DNA from: Flaviflexus ciconiae
Lineage (GTDB): Bacteria; Actinomycetota; Actinomycetes; Actinomycetales; Actinomycetaceae
DNA: 64,000 bases
NCBI RefSeq assembly: GCF_003971195.1
Contig: NZ_CP034593.1
Location: 1,054,001-1,118,000, forward strand
Reading direction: 5' to 3'
The stretch's first letter is position 1, and every line of letters starts with the position of its first letter. Positions 8,003 through 17,438 of the stretch are shown piece after piece. A program made the position numbers and the translations under genes. The notes beneath the pieces are model-generated. The model searched no databases. It saw nothing but the letters and a program-made list of their open reading frames with translations, and had not been told where the DNA came from.

Positions 8003-9403
8003 ATGGAACTTCAGCAGTATCTCAAGGTCTTCCGCGATTACTGGCGAAGTATTCTCGCAACACTATTCGTCGTCGTAATGGCCGCTGCCGGCTATACGCT
8101 CATGCAAGCACCGACCTATACGGCCACGGCAACCGTTTTTGTCACAGTCGAGAGTGGCGATTCGGCTGGAGAACTTTCACAAGGCGCCAGCTACGCAGAG
8201 CGACAAGTGCAGTCGTTTGTGCAAGTGGTTGAAACAGCCGCCGTTCTCGATCCAGTGATCGATGAGTTCAGCCTCGACACCACGTCTCGCTCACTAGCGG
8301 GACAAATTTCAGCCTCTTCACCAAACGCCACCTCCCTTATCGACATTACGGCCAACGGAGGTAACGCGACCGAAACAGCAGATTTGGCTAATGCCGTAGC
8401 CGCAAGTCTTGTCGTTACAGTCGACGACCTCGCTCCAACTAGTTCAAATGGGCAGGGATTGGTTAGCGCAAGTGTAATCGACCCGGCGACGGTCCCGAAT
8501 ACGCCTAGCGCTCCTAAACCAACAACTAATATCGCATTGGGCATCATTCTGGGATTGCTTATCGGGCTGGGCCAAGCTCTCCTAAGATCGGTGCTCGATA
8601 CCCGCGTCCGCAACTCCGACGATATCGAATCCGTTACAGACAAACCCATTCTCGCGACGGTCGGCCATATCTCCAAGAACCAAGATGCTTCCGAGAAGCG
8701 TGCTCACTCCGAAGCATATAGACGTCTTCGCACCAATATCTCCTTCATGGGCTTGGGTGGCGAACGAAGCACTTCCTTCGTAATCAGCTCATCTGTACCA
8801 GGTGAAGGTAAAACACAGACATCCGTCAGCTTGGCGCGTGTACTTGCTCAAGCTGGTGAAACGGTTCTACTAATCGATGCTGATCTGAGACGTCCGCAGG
8901 TAGCAAACCGGATGCAACTCGATAGCGAGCTTGGCTTGACCGATGTACTCACCCGGCGCGGAACACTTGCTGACTTGGCAATCCCGGCTTCGACAAACCT
9001 ATGGGTACTCCCTGCTGGAACCATACCGCCCAATCCTTCTGAACTACTTGGGTCCGAGGCTATGGCAAAGTTGCTTAACCTCGTCGAACGCGAGTTCGAT
9101 TACGTAATTATCGACACACCCCCGGTAATACCAGTAACAGACGCCGTTATACTTGCATCCCAAACCGGTGGGATTGTACTTGTTACACGTAGTGGCATTA
9201 CCCGGCGGGCCCAGTTTGGCGAATCAATTGAGATTCTCGATGCTGGCAATGCGACTGTGCTAGGTGTTGTGCTGAACGATGTTAATTTACGTTCGAAGTC
9301 CGATCGATACGGTTACTATTCCGAATACACTACTGAGGAAAGTCCTGAAGCACTCAGCGCCCGCCCAAGCTCCCAGCCGAAGCATCAAGACATCGGTGTT
9401 TAG
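8003..9403 (+). CDS. Polysaccharide co-polymerase / tyrosine autokinase (Wzc/CpsCD type)
   Basis: The 466-residue protein joins a Wzz-type chain-length domain to a BY-kinase domain. The first membrane segment is at about 17-35; the second, preceded by the proline-containing PNTPSAPKP, is at about 176-195. The kinase part has Walker A VPGEGKT (265-271), Walker A' IDADLRRP (291-298) and Walker B VIIDTPP (368-374). The tail around 436-442 has clustered tyrosines (YGYYSEY), the usual autophosphorylation sites. Wzc/CpsD kinases control chain length and export of capsule, cycling with a Wzb-type phosphatase; a candidate phosphatase is encoded divergently at 5.9-7.0 kb. The ATG at 8003 follows AGGAC. 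Insertion sequences begin within 70 bases of its stop. Confidence 0.92.
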   Translation: MELQQYLKVFRDYWRSILATLFVVVMAAAGYTLMQAPTYTATATVFVTVESGDSAGELSQGASYAERQVQSFVQVVETAAVLDPVIDEFSLDTTSRSLAGQISASSPNATSLIDITANGGNATETADLANAVAASLVVTVDDLAPTSSNGQGLVSASVIDPATVPNTPSAPKPTTNIALGIILGLLIGLGQALLRSVLDTRVRNSDDIESVTDKPILATVGHISKNQDASEKRAHSEAYRRLRTNISFMGLGGERSTSFVISSSVPGEGKTQTSVSLARVLAQAGETVLLIDADLRRPQVANRMQLDSELGLTDVLTRRGTLADLAIPASTNLWVLPAGTIPPNPSELLGSEAMAKLLNLVEREFDYVIIDTPPVIPVTDAVILASQTGGIVLVTRSGITRRAQFGESIEILDAGNATVLGVVLNDVNLRSKSDRYGYYSEYTTEESPEALSARPSSQPKHQDIGV

Positions 9404-9467
9404 CCGGACTGGATTAAGCATGCCAAGTATCGTGGGTGGTTATCATTATTTTTCTTTCTTCTAGATA

Positions 9468-9555
9468 TCATGCCGTGACGGCGATGGCGCCGGAGCGTTC
9501 GTAGTCGTTCCTGGCCTGTGCCGGGGTGCGACAGGCCAGGGCTGATTGACGGCGT
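9468..9555 (-). pseudogene. C-terminal tail of an integrase-core (IS3-like) transposase
   Basis: Read on the minus strand, the last 28 codons give QSALACRTPAQARNDYE and end at a TGA (9468-9470). This resembles the C-termini of IS3-type OrfB proteins (xYRTPxQARxDY). It is cut at 9555/9556 exactly where the terminal repeat of an IS3 remnant begins, so it was probably the insertion target. Confidence 0.45.
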
Positions 9556-9797
9556 TGAATTCGCCTGGGTTTAGTTCCGAGCTTTCAAGCAGAGTAGGAA
9601 TACTATGGCTAGGAAATATGACCCGGAACTGAAGCAACGTGCTGTGCGCATGGTTGCGGAAGCAATTCCCGACCACCCCAACCACATGTCTGCAATACGT
9701 CATGTGGCAGATTTGCAAAGCAAAGTCCCAGCCATCCTCAGACCGCCAGCTCAAGGATGAACTCCTGGTCCCCGAGATTCACCGCCTTCATGATGAA
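9556..9797 (+). pseudogene. Internally deleted copy of the IS3 element found at 20.2-21.5 kb
   Basis: The left terminal repeat (TGAATTCGCCTGGGTTTAG) closely matches that of the intact element at 20230. OrfA begins at 9605 (MARKYDPELKQRAVRMVAEA) but breaks off after about 37 residues. The sequence then continues with the part of OrfB corresponding to RQLKDELL(I/V)PEI in another frame. The middle of the element, from mid OrfA to early OrfB, is deleted and the right part is missing too. It is a dead remnant. Confidence 0.75.
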
Positions 9798-9843
9798 GTG
9801 CCCCAGGTTTTGTTCCGTTTGAGTAGATGGGAAAATCTGGAAC

Positions 9844-10161
9844 ATGCCGAAGAAGTTTGATCAGGAGGCGAAGGACCGAGTCGTCCGCTTGGTAGAAGAT
9901 CGCATTCTGGCGGAGAATATTTCGACGCAGGAAGCATGCAAGATCGTGGCACCCAAACTGGGCGTTTCGTGGCACACAGCGAGGCAATGGACGCAGGCCG
10001 CTCGACGTGAGGGACGCGTTACTGAACGGTTGCCTGAGGACCTTGTGGCAGAGGTCGCCAAGCTGCGTCGAGAAAATCAAGAGCTGCGGGACACCAACGA
10101 GTTGTTGAAGGCCGCTTCGGCTTTTTTCGCGTCGGAACTCGACCCGAAACGTCGGAAATGA
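9844..10161 (+). CDS. IS3-family transposase OrfA (element truncated by IS30)
   Basis: This 105-residue protein has an N-terminal helix-turn-helix (ACKIVAPKLGVSWHTARQW) and a C-terminal leucine-zipper-like coiled coil (VAKLRRENQELRDTNELLKA), the standard layout of IS3 OrfA DNA-binding subunits. The ATG overlaps OrfB by four bases at 10158. OrfB is interrupted, so the element cannot transpose by itself. Confidence 0.8.
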   Translation: MPKKFDQEAKDRVVRLVEDRILAENISTQEACKIVAPKLGVSWHTARQWTQAARREGRVTERLPEDLVAEVAKLRRENQELRDTNELLKAASAFFASELDPKRRK

Positions 10162-10769
10162 TCCGGTTCATTGATGAGTATCGGAATCGTTTCTCAGTCG
10201 AGTTCATCTGCCAGACGTTAAACATCCACCGTGAAGGCGGCTTCCTTACTTCGCGCGGGTACCGCCAGTCTAAAGCCCGCGGTCTAAGCGCCCGCAGTCT
10301 TCGCGACGCTGCTCTCGTGGAGCATATTAGTGACGTTCATGCTGAAAATTACGGCGTCTACGGCGTGCGGAAGATGTGGCGCGTGCTGCAACGCCAGGGC
10401 ATTGACATTGGCCGCGAGCAAACAGCCCGGCTGATGCGCAGCGCTGGTCTGTCCGGCAAGGGCAAAGGCGGAGCACCAATCACGACGCGTAAGCCCAAGG
10501 GCCCGGATCTTCGCCCAGACTTGGTAAATCGTAAATTTAGGGCTCCTGGCCCTAATCGGCTGTGGGTGGCGGACTTTACTTATGTGCGCACCAGGAAAGG
10601 GTTCGTGTACACAGCTTTTGTCACTGATGCGTACTCCCGGAGGATTGTCGGGTGGGCGCTGTCGGATTCGATGCGCACCGAAGCCTTGCCGCTACAGGCG
10701 CTCAACCAGGCGATCGTGTATACCAAGGAAACAACGGGCTTGATTCACCATTCAGACCACGGCTCACAA
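10158..10769 (+). pseudogene. IS3-family OrfB, cut by an IS30 element after the second catalytic Asp
   Basis: About 204 residues of an IS3-type integrase remain. The HTH_21 region (AENYGVYGVRKMWRVLQRQG) is followed by the DDE core start WVADFTYVRT (first Asp) and LIHHSDHGSQ (second Asp). After that Gln the frame runs into the IS30 left end at 10770, adding GGFNWLSQ. The catalytic Glu region and the element's right end are not present downstream. See the finding on the shared IS30 insertion point. Confidence 0.85.
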
Positions 10770-11646
10770 GGTGGATTCAATTGGTTGTCGCAACACCCTG
10801 ATGAGAAAGGTGTGAGTCGATGGCTACCAAGGACTGGAGTAAGAAGACCAGTGATGCGCCTGAGAGTGTGCGGCGTCAGTGGCGTGCGGATCGGGCGTTG
10901 CGGCCTGCGATGCGTTCCCCGGGTCGGCCGGTTCCCTCACGAGCAGTGCAACGCCAGTTCTGGGGTCTAATCGCAACGGGAATCACCACTGCGGAGGCCG
11001 CCCTGGGGGTGGGGGTGTCTGTACCGGTAGGGACGAGGTGGTTCCGTCATGCTGGTGGGATGAGACCTTGGACTTTGGAGGAACCGTCGGGGCGGTATCT
11101 ATCGTTTGCCGAGCGGGAGGAGATCGCGATCCTGTGGGAGAAGGAGATGGGTGTGCGTGAGATCGCCCGCCGGGTTGGACGTGATCCCTCGACGGTCTCT
11201 CGTGAGCTACGGCGTAATGCTGCCACCCGTCGTGGCGGCAAGCCCGTCTATCGGGCGGGGTGGCGCAGTGGAAAGCTCAGGAGGCCGCTAAGCGCCCGAA
11301 GACCGCCAAGCTGGTGAAGAATCCGCGTCTGCGGGAGTATGTTCAGGATCGTCTTGGCGGGAAGGTCGAGGGCGAAAACGGCCAAAGCGCTCCTGGGCCC
11401 ACTACCGCTGTGTGGAAGGGACGGGCCAAGCCCCACCGAGCGGATCGTCAGTGGTTCACTGCCTGGTGTCCGGAACAGATATCGCAGCGGTTGATGATCG
11501 ATTTCCCTGATGATGAGAGTATGAGAATCAGCCATGAAGCGATCTACCAGTCCTTGTATATCGAGGGGCGGGGAGCACTTAAACGTGAACTCGTTGCCGC
11601 CCTGCGGACAGGGCGGGCCCTGCGTAAACCCCGGGCTAGGAGTAAG
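10770..11646 (+). pseudogene. IS30-family element, divergent copy, frameshifted and right-truncated
   Basis: The left end begins GGTGGATTCAATTGG at 10770. The transposase starts at 10820 (MATKDWSKKTSDAPESVRR), with a helix-turn-helix REIARRVGRDPSTVSREL. It is related to, but clearly different from, the three 1497-bp copies. The frame breaks at a run of four Gs (11257-11260); adding one G restores ...YRAGVAQWKAQEAAKRPK. The protein continues to ALRKPRARSK and is then replaced at 11647 by the end of the inverted IS30 copy, losing the DDE domain. Confidence 0.85.
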
Positions 11647-13143
11647 GGCGGGTTCAACTGGTCGATGCAACACTGGGTTGTTGAAGCGATTGTAGCTGCT
11701 CGGCGAATACCTCTGCCGGGTTTCTCCAGCCGAGGACTTTGCGGGGTCTGTTATTAAGCGCGAGGGCCACCGCTTCGAGATCCTCGGCCGACCACCGCGA
11801 CAAGTCAGTACCCTTCGGGAAGTACTGCCGCAGCAGACCATTGGTGTTCTCGTTCGTGGGTCGCTGCCACGGCGAGTGCGGATCGGCGAAGAACACCCTC
11901 GTGCCGGTTTCGAGGGTGAACTGCGCGTGCCCGGAGAGTTCTTTCCCACGGTCCCAGGTCAGCGTTTTGCGCAGCTGGATCGGTAGGGCCGTGACCGATG
12001 AGGCTAGCGCGGTGTTCATCGCGACAGCGCCGTAGCCTCCAAGCGCGGCCCCGTTCTTCACCACTGGTGTCTTGCCCCACCCCTCCAGCCGGGGCAGGTG
12101 TACCAGCAGCGTGGAGCGGCTGGAGCGCTCGATGAGTGTGCCGATCGCGGACCGGCCCGTGCCGATGATCAGATCGCCCTCCCAGTGCCCGGGAACTGCG
12201 CGATCAGCGGCCTCCGCCGGCCGCTTCGAGAGCACGACGTCCTCGGTAACGTGCCCCTGCGGTTTGTTCCGTGAACGCTCCCTGGGCTGGCGTAGTGCCC
12301 GCCCAGTGCGCAGGCACGCGACCAACTCCCGTTTGAGCGCGCCACGGCCCTCGATGAACAGCGACTGGTAGATCGCCTCATGACTGATACGCATAGATCT
12401 ATCATCGGGGAAATCGATCTTCAACCGGTGAGAGATCTGCTCAGGACTCCAGGCCAGCGACCATCGCCGGTCAGCCCGATGCGGCTTGTTCAGCCCCTTC
12501 CACGCAGGCGGCGTCGGCCCCTCGACCACGCTCCCATCGGGACGGCGGACGGTCCCGGCAAGTCGTTCCTGCACGTATTCGCGCAACTGGTCGTTCGTGA
12601 CGAGTTTCGCGGCCTTCGGGCGCCTCGCCGCCTGCTGCGCCTTCCACTGCGCCACCAACGCCCGATACTCCTGCTTCCCGCTCCGGGTGGCGGCGTTGCG
12701 GCGCAGCTCTCGGGAGATCGTGCCAGGGTCACGCCCCAGCTCGCGGGCGATCTCCCGCACGCCTTTATCTTTGGCGCGCAGCAACGCGATCTCCTCACGT
12801 TCCTCAAACGACAGGAAACGGCCGGTGGGCTCGGCCAATGAAATCGGTGGCATACCGCCAGCATGGCGAAACCAGCGGCTCCCCACCGGCACGGACACGC
12901 CCACTTTCAGAGCCGCCTCGGCCGTGTTGATACCCGTCGCGATCAGACGCCAGAACTGCCGCTGCACCGCCCGCGACGGCTCAGGCCGCCCAGGCGAGCG
13001 CATCGGCGGACGCAACGCTCGATCCGCACGCCACTGCCGCCGCGCCCCCTCAGGAACCTCGCTCGTCTTCGCAGACCAGAACTTCGTCGCCACTGCTGAC
13101 CACCTCCACGGTCAAGGTGTTGCGACAACCAATTGAATCCACC
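11647..13143 (-). mobile_element. IS30-family element, full copy B (1497 bp)
   Basis: The ends are GGTGGATTCAATTGG (at 13143, read inward on the minus strand) and GGCGGGTTCAACTGG (at 11647, read inward on the plus strand), an imperfect terminal inverted repeat. Length is 1497 bp, the same as copies at 18059 and 42319. Flanks do not match (AAG on the left, CTG on the right), so this copy has lost its target duplication, probably by deletion or recombination with the divergent IS30 on its left. Confidence 0.93.
11654..13093 (-). CDS. IS30-family transposase
   Basis: The protein has 479 residues. Near residues 105-130 it carries a helix-turn-helix (REIARELGRDPGTISREL). The central EQISHRLKIDFP and MRISHEAIYQSLFI blocks are the IS30 signature, and the DDE catalytic domain shows PGHWEGDLIIG (first Asp), LTWDRGKEL (second Asp) and RPTNENTNGLLRQY (Glu). 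The frame is intact, so it is probably active and able to mobilise all copies in the window. It is identical to the copy A protein across the translation, and copy C differs by one residue (N to T in VLGWRNPAEVF). Confidence 0.95.
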   Translation of the reverse strand: MATKFWSAKTSEVPEGARRQWRADRALRPPMRSPGRPEPSRAVQRQFWRLIATGINTAEAALKVGVSVPVGSRWFRHAGGMPPISLAEPTGRFLSFEEREEIALLRAKDKGVREIARELGRDPGTISRELRRNAATRSGKQEYRALVAQWKAQQAARRPKAAKLVTNDQLREYVQERLAGTVRRPDGSVVEGPTPPAWKGLNKPHRADRRWSLAWSPEQISHRLKIDFPDDRSMRISHEAIYQSLFIEGRGALKRELVACLRTGRALRQPRERSRNKPQGHVTEDVVLSKRPAEAADRAVPGHWEGDLIIGTGRSAIGTLIERSSRSTLLVHLPRLEGWGKTPVVKNGAALGGYGAVAMNTALASSVTALPIQLRKTLTWDRGKELSGHAQFTLETGTRVFFADPHSPWQRPTNENTNGLLRQYFPKGTDLSRWSAEDLEAVALALNNRPRKVLGWRNPAEVFAEQLQSLQQPSVASTS

Positions 13144-13189
13144 CTGTCTCCTATGATCGATCCCGGGCGCGACACATGACGACGGTATT

Positions 13190-13930
13190 CACAAGATTAG
13201 AAAGCCGTAGCCGTGCGCAAGGTGCGCGTCTTATGCAAGGAGCTGGGTACGGAAAAGGCACGGTTCAAAGATTCACCGATTACCTCACCTCCCAACCAGA
13301 ATCGGTACGCGCACGGGAGCCCTAGCCCACATTGGTGAAGGCCAGGCCCGGGCGTAAGCACAGATGACACCCCCTCCTAGTGAGGCTTGAGCAGGAGAAT
13401 CGTGAACTGCGCCGGGCTAACGAGACTTTCAAACGCGCAACGGCCTTCTTCGGGGCGGAGCTCGACCGCCAACACAGAAAATAATAGCGTTCATCGGTGA
13501 GAAAAAAGATGACATCGTGGCCAGACGCCAACTTGGAGTCGAGTCCATTTGCCAAGTACTGCAGGTCGCTCCAAGTACCTATTATGCCGCAAAAAACGCA
13601 GCCGCCCAGCTCCTGCCAACCGGGAGGCGGGACTGTTCACCGAGCTTGTTGGGCTGTGGAAGGCAAACTAGTGCGTCTACGGTGCCCGGAAGCCGTGGAA
13701 GTACGCCCCTCGTGCGGGAATCGATATCGGCCGAGGTCAGACCGCGAGGTTAATGCGAGCTGAGGGAATTGAATAGGGGACGAGGCACCAAGAAGGTTGC
13801 GAAAGATATACTCCGATGCGACCGCCGTTCAGCATCCTGACTTGGTCGATCGAGCTTTCACTGCCCTTGCTCCGAACCAGCTGCGGCTGGCTGATCTGAC
13901 ATTCGTTATTACCCAGAGCTGGGGAGTGCC
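13190..13930 (+). pseudogene. Heavily degraded IS3-family element
   Basis: Pieces in different frames match the IS3 relative at 16.2 kb: AVAVRKVRVLCKELGTEKAR (OrfA start), LRRANETFKRATAFFGAELD (OrfA coiled coil and end), DDIVARRQLGVESICQVLQV then APSTYYAAKN (OrfB start) and HPDLVDRAFTALAPNQLRLA (before the DDE core). Several frameshifts and deletions separate them. It appears to be an old insertion, decayed far more than the other elements here. Confidence 0.75.
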
Positions 13931-14346
13931 CCATCGAGTTCGAAAACACCCCCTACACTCCTGCCAGCCCCCAACATGCTGGCAGGAATCAATTAGAAAG
14001 CTCCCGGACCAAACCCAGGGTGAACCATCAAACAGCATTTTCGACTAAGGTTTTTGAAGCGGATCGAATCCAACGGTGATCTCATTCCATTCGAAAGCCC
14101 CAGCATGGGACGCCATCTCGATCGTACGATATCGCGGCTCAACAATTGAAAAGCTAAAGAATGCGAGAGAACCAACTTTCAGGCTGATCCTCACACACTT
14201 TCAACTCAGGCATCTCTATTTTATTTTCCTCACATCCACGACGAGGGCATCGGCCGCACAATACTCCTGGGAATGCGCACAAAAAATAGGTTAGACTGCA
14301 GATTGTTGACGGCCGGCAGTAAGTTTAGGCAGCGAGGAACTGAGAA
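13931..14346. other. Intergenic stretch before the F420-hydrogenase-beta-like gene
   Basis: No convincing gene in about 415 bases. The sequence is visibly AT-richer towards 14160-14290. It presumably holds the promoter of the gene at 14347, but I cannot point to a well-spaced -35/-10 pair. Confidence 0.35.
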
Positions 14347-15720
14347 GTGAGCATTTTAAATGTTGTAAATGCTGGCATGTGTGTCGGATGCGGCGGATGC
14401 AGTGTCATCACCGGTGGCAAGATACCGATGAAGGTAGATAATCTCGGCGTCTGGCAGGCTGATCCGAGCCAGGTCCTGCCGACACTCCAGGAGGCGGCTT
14501 CAAACGTTTGCCCATTCGCAGATGAGTCGCCAAACGAGACAGAAATCGCGACAGAGGAGTTCCCAGAATTACCTGTGCACCCGAAACTTGGAAGGTATCG
14601 GAGCACCTTCGCCGCACGGCTTACTGATCAGGAGTATCTGGAGGGTAGCAGTTCAGGTGGGCTAACAAGCTGGCTTCTACTTCAACTTCTTGAGCGTGGT
14701 CACATCGATGGGGTTCTCCACGTCGGATCAGGAAACAGCGTTGACGGCATGTTTGCATATGTAGTTTCTCACTCCGCCGATGAACTCCAGTCCCGGCGGA
14801 AGTCCATCTATTACTCCACGTCGATGGCTGACGCTATCCTCTCCGTCCGCGGTAATGGCAAGAGATATGCGCTCGTTGGCGTACCCTGCTTCATTACAGC
14901 AGGTCGACTACTCGCTCGTAACGATGTCGAACTTCGATCCCAGCTAAGTTACTTCCTGGGTCTGGTCTGCGGGCACCTCAAGTCCTCGGCATTCGCAGAG
15001 CTCCTTGCGTGGCAATTGGGAATTCCACCAAAGGAATTAGAGACAGTTGACTTTCGTGTGAAGAACCCAGCTGAAAACGCTGGAAGTTACGACTTTTCCG
15101 CAACTTCAGTTACGGGCGAGACTCGTCAGGCTCCAACGAGCACATTGCTCGGGGCTAACTGGGGCCTGGCGACATTTCAGCTCGAGGCATGCAACTTTTG
15201 CGACGACGTTTTTGCAGAAACTGCGGATATTACATTCGGAGACGCTTGGCTTCCAGAGTTTGTTTCCGACTGGAGGGGCCACAACGTTATCGTGACGCGC
15301 CATCCGCTACTGGCGGAGATTATAGAGGATGGAGTCACGTCAGGACAGGTCTCCCGCCACGACATTGGGCCAGATCGGTCGGCTGACTCCCAAGCGGGTA
15401 ACTTCAGGCATCGGCGCGAGGGACTCCAGCTACGTCTGCACGACGACCAAAGCGCCGGGAAGTGGACGCCGAGAAAGCGTGTGGAGGCAACCGCGGACAT
15501 CAATGAAAAACGGAAGCCAATCGTCAGGCAACGGAGGGAACTCGCTTCCACCAGTCACTTACTATTCGAAGAAGCTAAAGAACTCGGCTCACTTGAGCAC
15601 TTTACCAATTCAATAGAACCACAAGTTAAATCCTATATGCGCTTATACCGTGAACCGTTCCCTAAGAGGGCAGCCCGTTGGGGCTTTCGGCAGATCATGC
15701 GCTTGCTCAGGCTCAATTAA
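14347..15720 (+). CDS. Coenzyme F420 hydrogenase/dehydrogenase beta-subunit family protein
   Basis: The 457-residue protein starts with GTG at 14347 after GAGGAAC. Its N-terminus has a ferredoxin-like cysteine cluster (GMCVGCGGC, and a distal CPF), a GSSSGGLTSWLL block, YALVGVPCFITAGRLL, GLVCGHLKSS and, near residue 280, ACNFCDDVFAETADITFGDAW, which carries further cysteines. These are FrhB/FdhB family features. In polysaccharide loci these proteins usually sit next to pyruvyl transferases and are thought to be redox enzymes of glycan modification, not F420 hydrogenases. A pyruvyl transferase is encoded at 24.1-25.3 kb, separated from this gene by the IS nest, so the two were probably neighbours once. 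The exact reaction is unknown. Confidence 0.82.
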   Translation: MSILNVVNAGMCVGCGGCSVITGGKIPMKVDNLGVWQADPSQVLPTLQEAASNVCPFADESPNETEIATEEFPELPVHPKLGRYRSTFAARLTDQEYLEGSSSGGLTSWLLLQLLERGHIDGVLHVGSGNSVDGMFAYVVSHSADELQSRRKSIYYSTSMADAILSVRGNGKRYALVGVPCFITAGRLLARNDVELRSQLSYFLGLVCGHLKSSAFAELLAWQLGIPPKELETVDFRVKNPAENAGSYDFSATSVTGETRQAPTSTLLGANWGLATFQLEACNFCDDVFAETADITFGDAWLPEFVSDWRGHNVIVTRHPLLAEIIEDGVTSGQVSRHDIGPDRSADSQAGNFRHRREGLQLRLHDDQSAGKWTPRKRVEATADINEKRKPIVRQRRELASTSHLLFEEAKELGSLEHFTNSIEPQVKSYMRLYREPFPKRAARWGFRQIMRLLRLN

Positions 15721-15888
15721 TAGAACGGTCGGACGCAGCTTAAATAGAATGAGGCGTCGGATAACTTCGGGCTAATACTCAGTTGTGGGTCTTATGATCA
15801 AGTTTTTCGTTGATGGGACACAGGAAAGTCGCTGTCTTTAATGGAATCATCATTAAAGTAGTTGCTTCGTTGACATCACAGCACGTAC

Positions 15889-16134
15889 ATGCATGTGGTG
15901 AAGAGATTGAGTTCCCGTGCCCGCCTGTGCCCACTATGTCAGGCACCGATGAAGAAGAAGGGATTCACCTCTGCTGGCCGGCAACGCTGGTACTGCGCAA
16001 GCTGTCGGTACAGTCCCACCAGCACACGCACCGACAAGGCCCGCCACACCCAGTTCAAGCAGTTCACTGACTACGTCACCGACACACTGCCCCAACGAGC
16101 TCTACACACAACATCCTCATCATCCTGGCAGTGA
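15889..16134 (+). pseudogene. N-terminal zinc-ribbon fragment of an IS1249-like transposase
   Basis: The frame contains LCPLCQAPMKKKGFTSAGRQ followed by RWYCASCRYS, a CxxC-CxxC zinc ribbon with the K-x-G-x-T-x-A-G-x-Q-R-W pattern found at the start of IS1249-type (IS256-related) transposases. It continues FKQFTDYVTDTLPQRAL and then ends; the catalytic domain is missing. The true start may lie slightly upstream of the ATG used here. Confidence 0.6.
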
Positions 16135-16185
16135 ACCGCACTGGGTTCGGTGGAGATTCCTGATCTTGGAAACAAGGATGGAATC

Positions 16186-16530
16186 ATGTCTGTTATGAAC
16201 ATGTCTAAGGGCCCTTCTCAGCGGCGGTATTCACCGGAGGAGAAGGCGGCAGCGGTGCGGATGGTGCGCGCGTTGCGTAAAGAACTGGGCACCAAGAATG
16301 GCACCGTGGCACGGGTGGCTGAGCAGCTCGGTTACGGTGCTGAGTTGGTGCGCACCTGGGTGCGCCAGGCTGATATTGATGAGGGGCAGGCCCCGGGTCT
16401 GAGCAGTGATGAGGCCCGCCGACTGGTGGAACTCGAGCAAGAAGTGCGTGAACTTCGCCGCGCGAACGAGATCCTCAAGCGGGCCGCAAGTTTCTTCGGG
16501 GCGGAGCTCGACCGCCAACACAAGAGGTAG
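16186..16530 (+). CDS. IS3-family transposase OrfA
   Basis: The 114-residue product starts at ATG 16186. It has the helix-turn-helix VAEQLGYGAELVRTWVRQAD and the coiled coil VELEQEVRELRRANEILKRA with the FFGAELDR ending typical of IS3 OrfA. An upstream in-frame ATG at 16150 is possible but lies in a poorly conserved stretch. The matching OrfB is truncated, so the protein is an orphan. Confidence 0.75.
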   Translation: MSVMNMSKGPSQRRYSPEEKAAAVRMVRALRKELGTKNGTVARVAEQLGYGAELVRTWVRQADIDEGQAPGLSSDEARRLVELEQEVRELRRANEILKRAASFFGAELDRQHKR

Positions 16531-16533
16531 TCA

Positions 16534-16778
16534 TTTTCATCGACGCCAATAAGGACGACATCGTGGCGGGTAGGCGCTTGGGGGTCGAGTTCATCTGCAA
16601 GATCTTGCAGGTGGCTCCCAGCACGTACTACGCCGGGAAGAACCGCGGCCCCTCAGCCCGCGCGATCCGAGACGCCGAAGTGACCCGTGAACTGGTGAAG
16701 ATCTGGGAGAAGAACTTTCAGGTCTACGGGGCACGGAAGCTGTGGAAGGCCGCTCGCCGTGAGGGTATCGACATTGGG
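16534..16778 (+). pseudogene. IS3-family OrfB, 5' fragment cut by an IS21 end
   Basis: The frame reads FIDANKDDIVAGRRLGVEFI, then APSTYYAGKN and NFQVYGARKLWKAARREGID, the N-terminal part of an IS3 OrfB. It stops at 16778/16779, where the outer end of an IS21 element (TGTGTTTCGTC) begins. The integrase core is absent. Confidence 0.8.
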
Positions 16779-17071
16779 TGTGTTTCGTCAAGTTGGTGTG
16801 GGCCAAAAGATCGTTAAGAAGTAGGCCATTTCGTCTGTGGGTTGGGCCGTTTGGGCGGCTTGACTTTTGGTTATTTCATGAGGGCGTTTTTTACTCGGTA
16901 GGACTCTCCTCGGAATTGGAGGAGGCGGCCGTGGTGGACGAGTCGGTCGATGACGGCGGCTGCCATGTTGTCGTCGCCGAATACGGTGCCCCAGCGGGAG
17001 AATTCCAGGTTGGTGGTGATGACGAGGCTGCGTTTTTCGTAGCCGTTGGTGATGACCTGGAATAACAGGCG
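16779..17071 (-). mobile_element. IS21 fragment: outer end plus C-terminus of istB
   Basis: The IS21 outer end TGTGTTTCGTCAAGTTGG starts at 16779. On the minus strand the istB frame gives LLFQVITNGYEKRSL, GTVFGDDNMAAAVIDRL and FRGESYRVKNALMK, stopping at 16871. The sequence nearly matches the istB and right end at 40.0-41.7 kb. It is cut at 17071/17072 by the IS3 element that follows. Confidence 0.85.
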
Positions 17072-17126
17072 TGAACCGTCTTCGGTTTCTTGCCGTTGTT
17101 TTGTGAGTCTGAGAGAGAATGGATTT

Positions 17127-17438
17127 ATGCCCAGACGCATTCCTGAAGAAACGAAACAACGCGCGATCCGCTTGGTCTTGAACCATCTTGATGAGTACGC
17201 GAATCTGACCGAGGCCTGTGTGAAGATCGGCGGGCAGCTCGGGATCGGTAAAGAATCCCTACGCCGGTGGGTCCGTCAAGCCCAGATCGATGGCGGACAA
17301 CGCGATGGCACCCCCTCTGAGGTCCTGGAGGAGAATAGACGCTTGCGTAAAGAGATCCGGGAGCTGGAAGAGGCTAACAGTATTTTGCGCGACGCAGCGG
17401 TTTTCTTCGCGGGGGAACTCGGCCCCCGATCCCGATGA
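17127..17438 (+). CDS. IS3-family transposase OrfA (type beta, copy 1)
   Basis: This 103-residue protein begins MPRRIPEETKQRAIRLVLNH and ends with the coiled coil LRKEIRELEEANSILRDAAV and FFAGELGPRSR. It overlaps OrfB by four bases at 17435. It differs from the copy 2 protein by one residue (VLEEN versus VLDEN). The OrfB partner here is interrupted. Confidence 0.88.
   Translation: MPRRIPEETKQRAIRLVLNHLDEYANLTEACVKIGGQLGIGKESLRRWVRQAQIDGGQRDGTPSEVLEENRRLRKEIRELEEANSILRDAAVFFAGELGPRSR

Noticed and set aside
12486..13136. Plus-strand frame of 216 codons in IS30, repeated in all three copies
   Set aside because: Antisense to the intact IS30 transposase; repeated only because the element is repeated.
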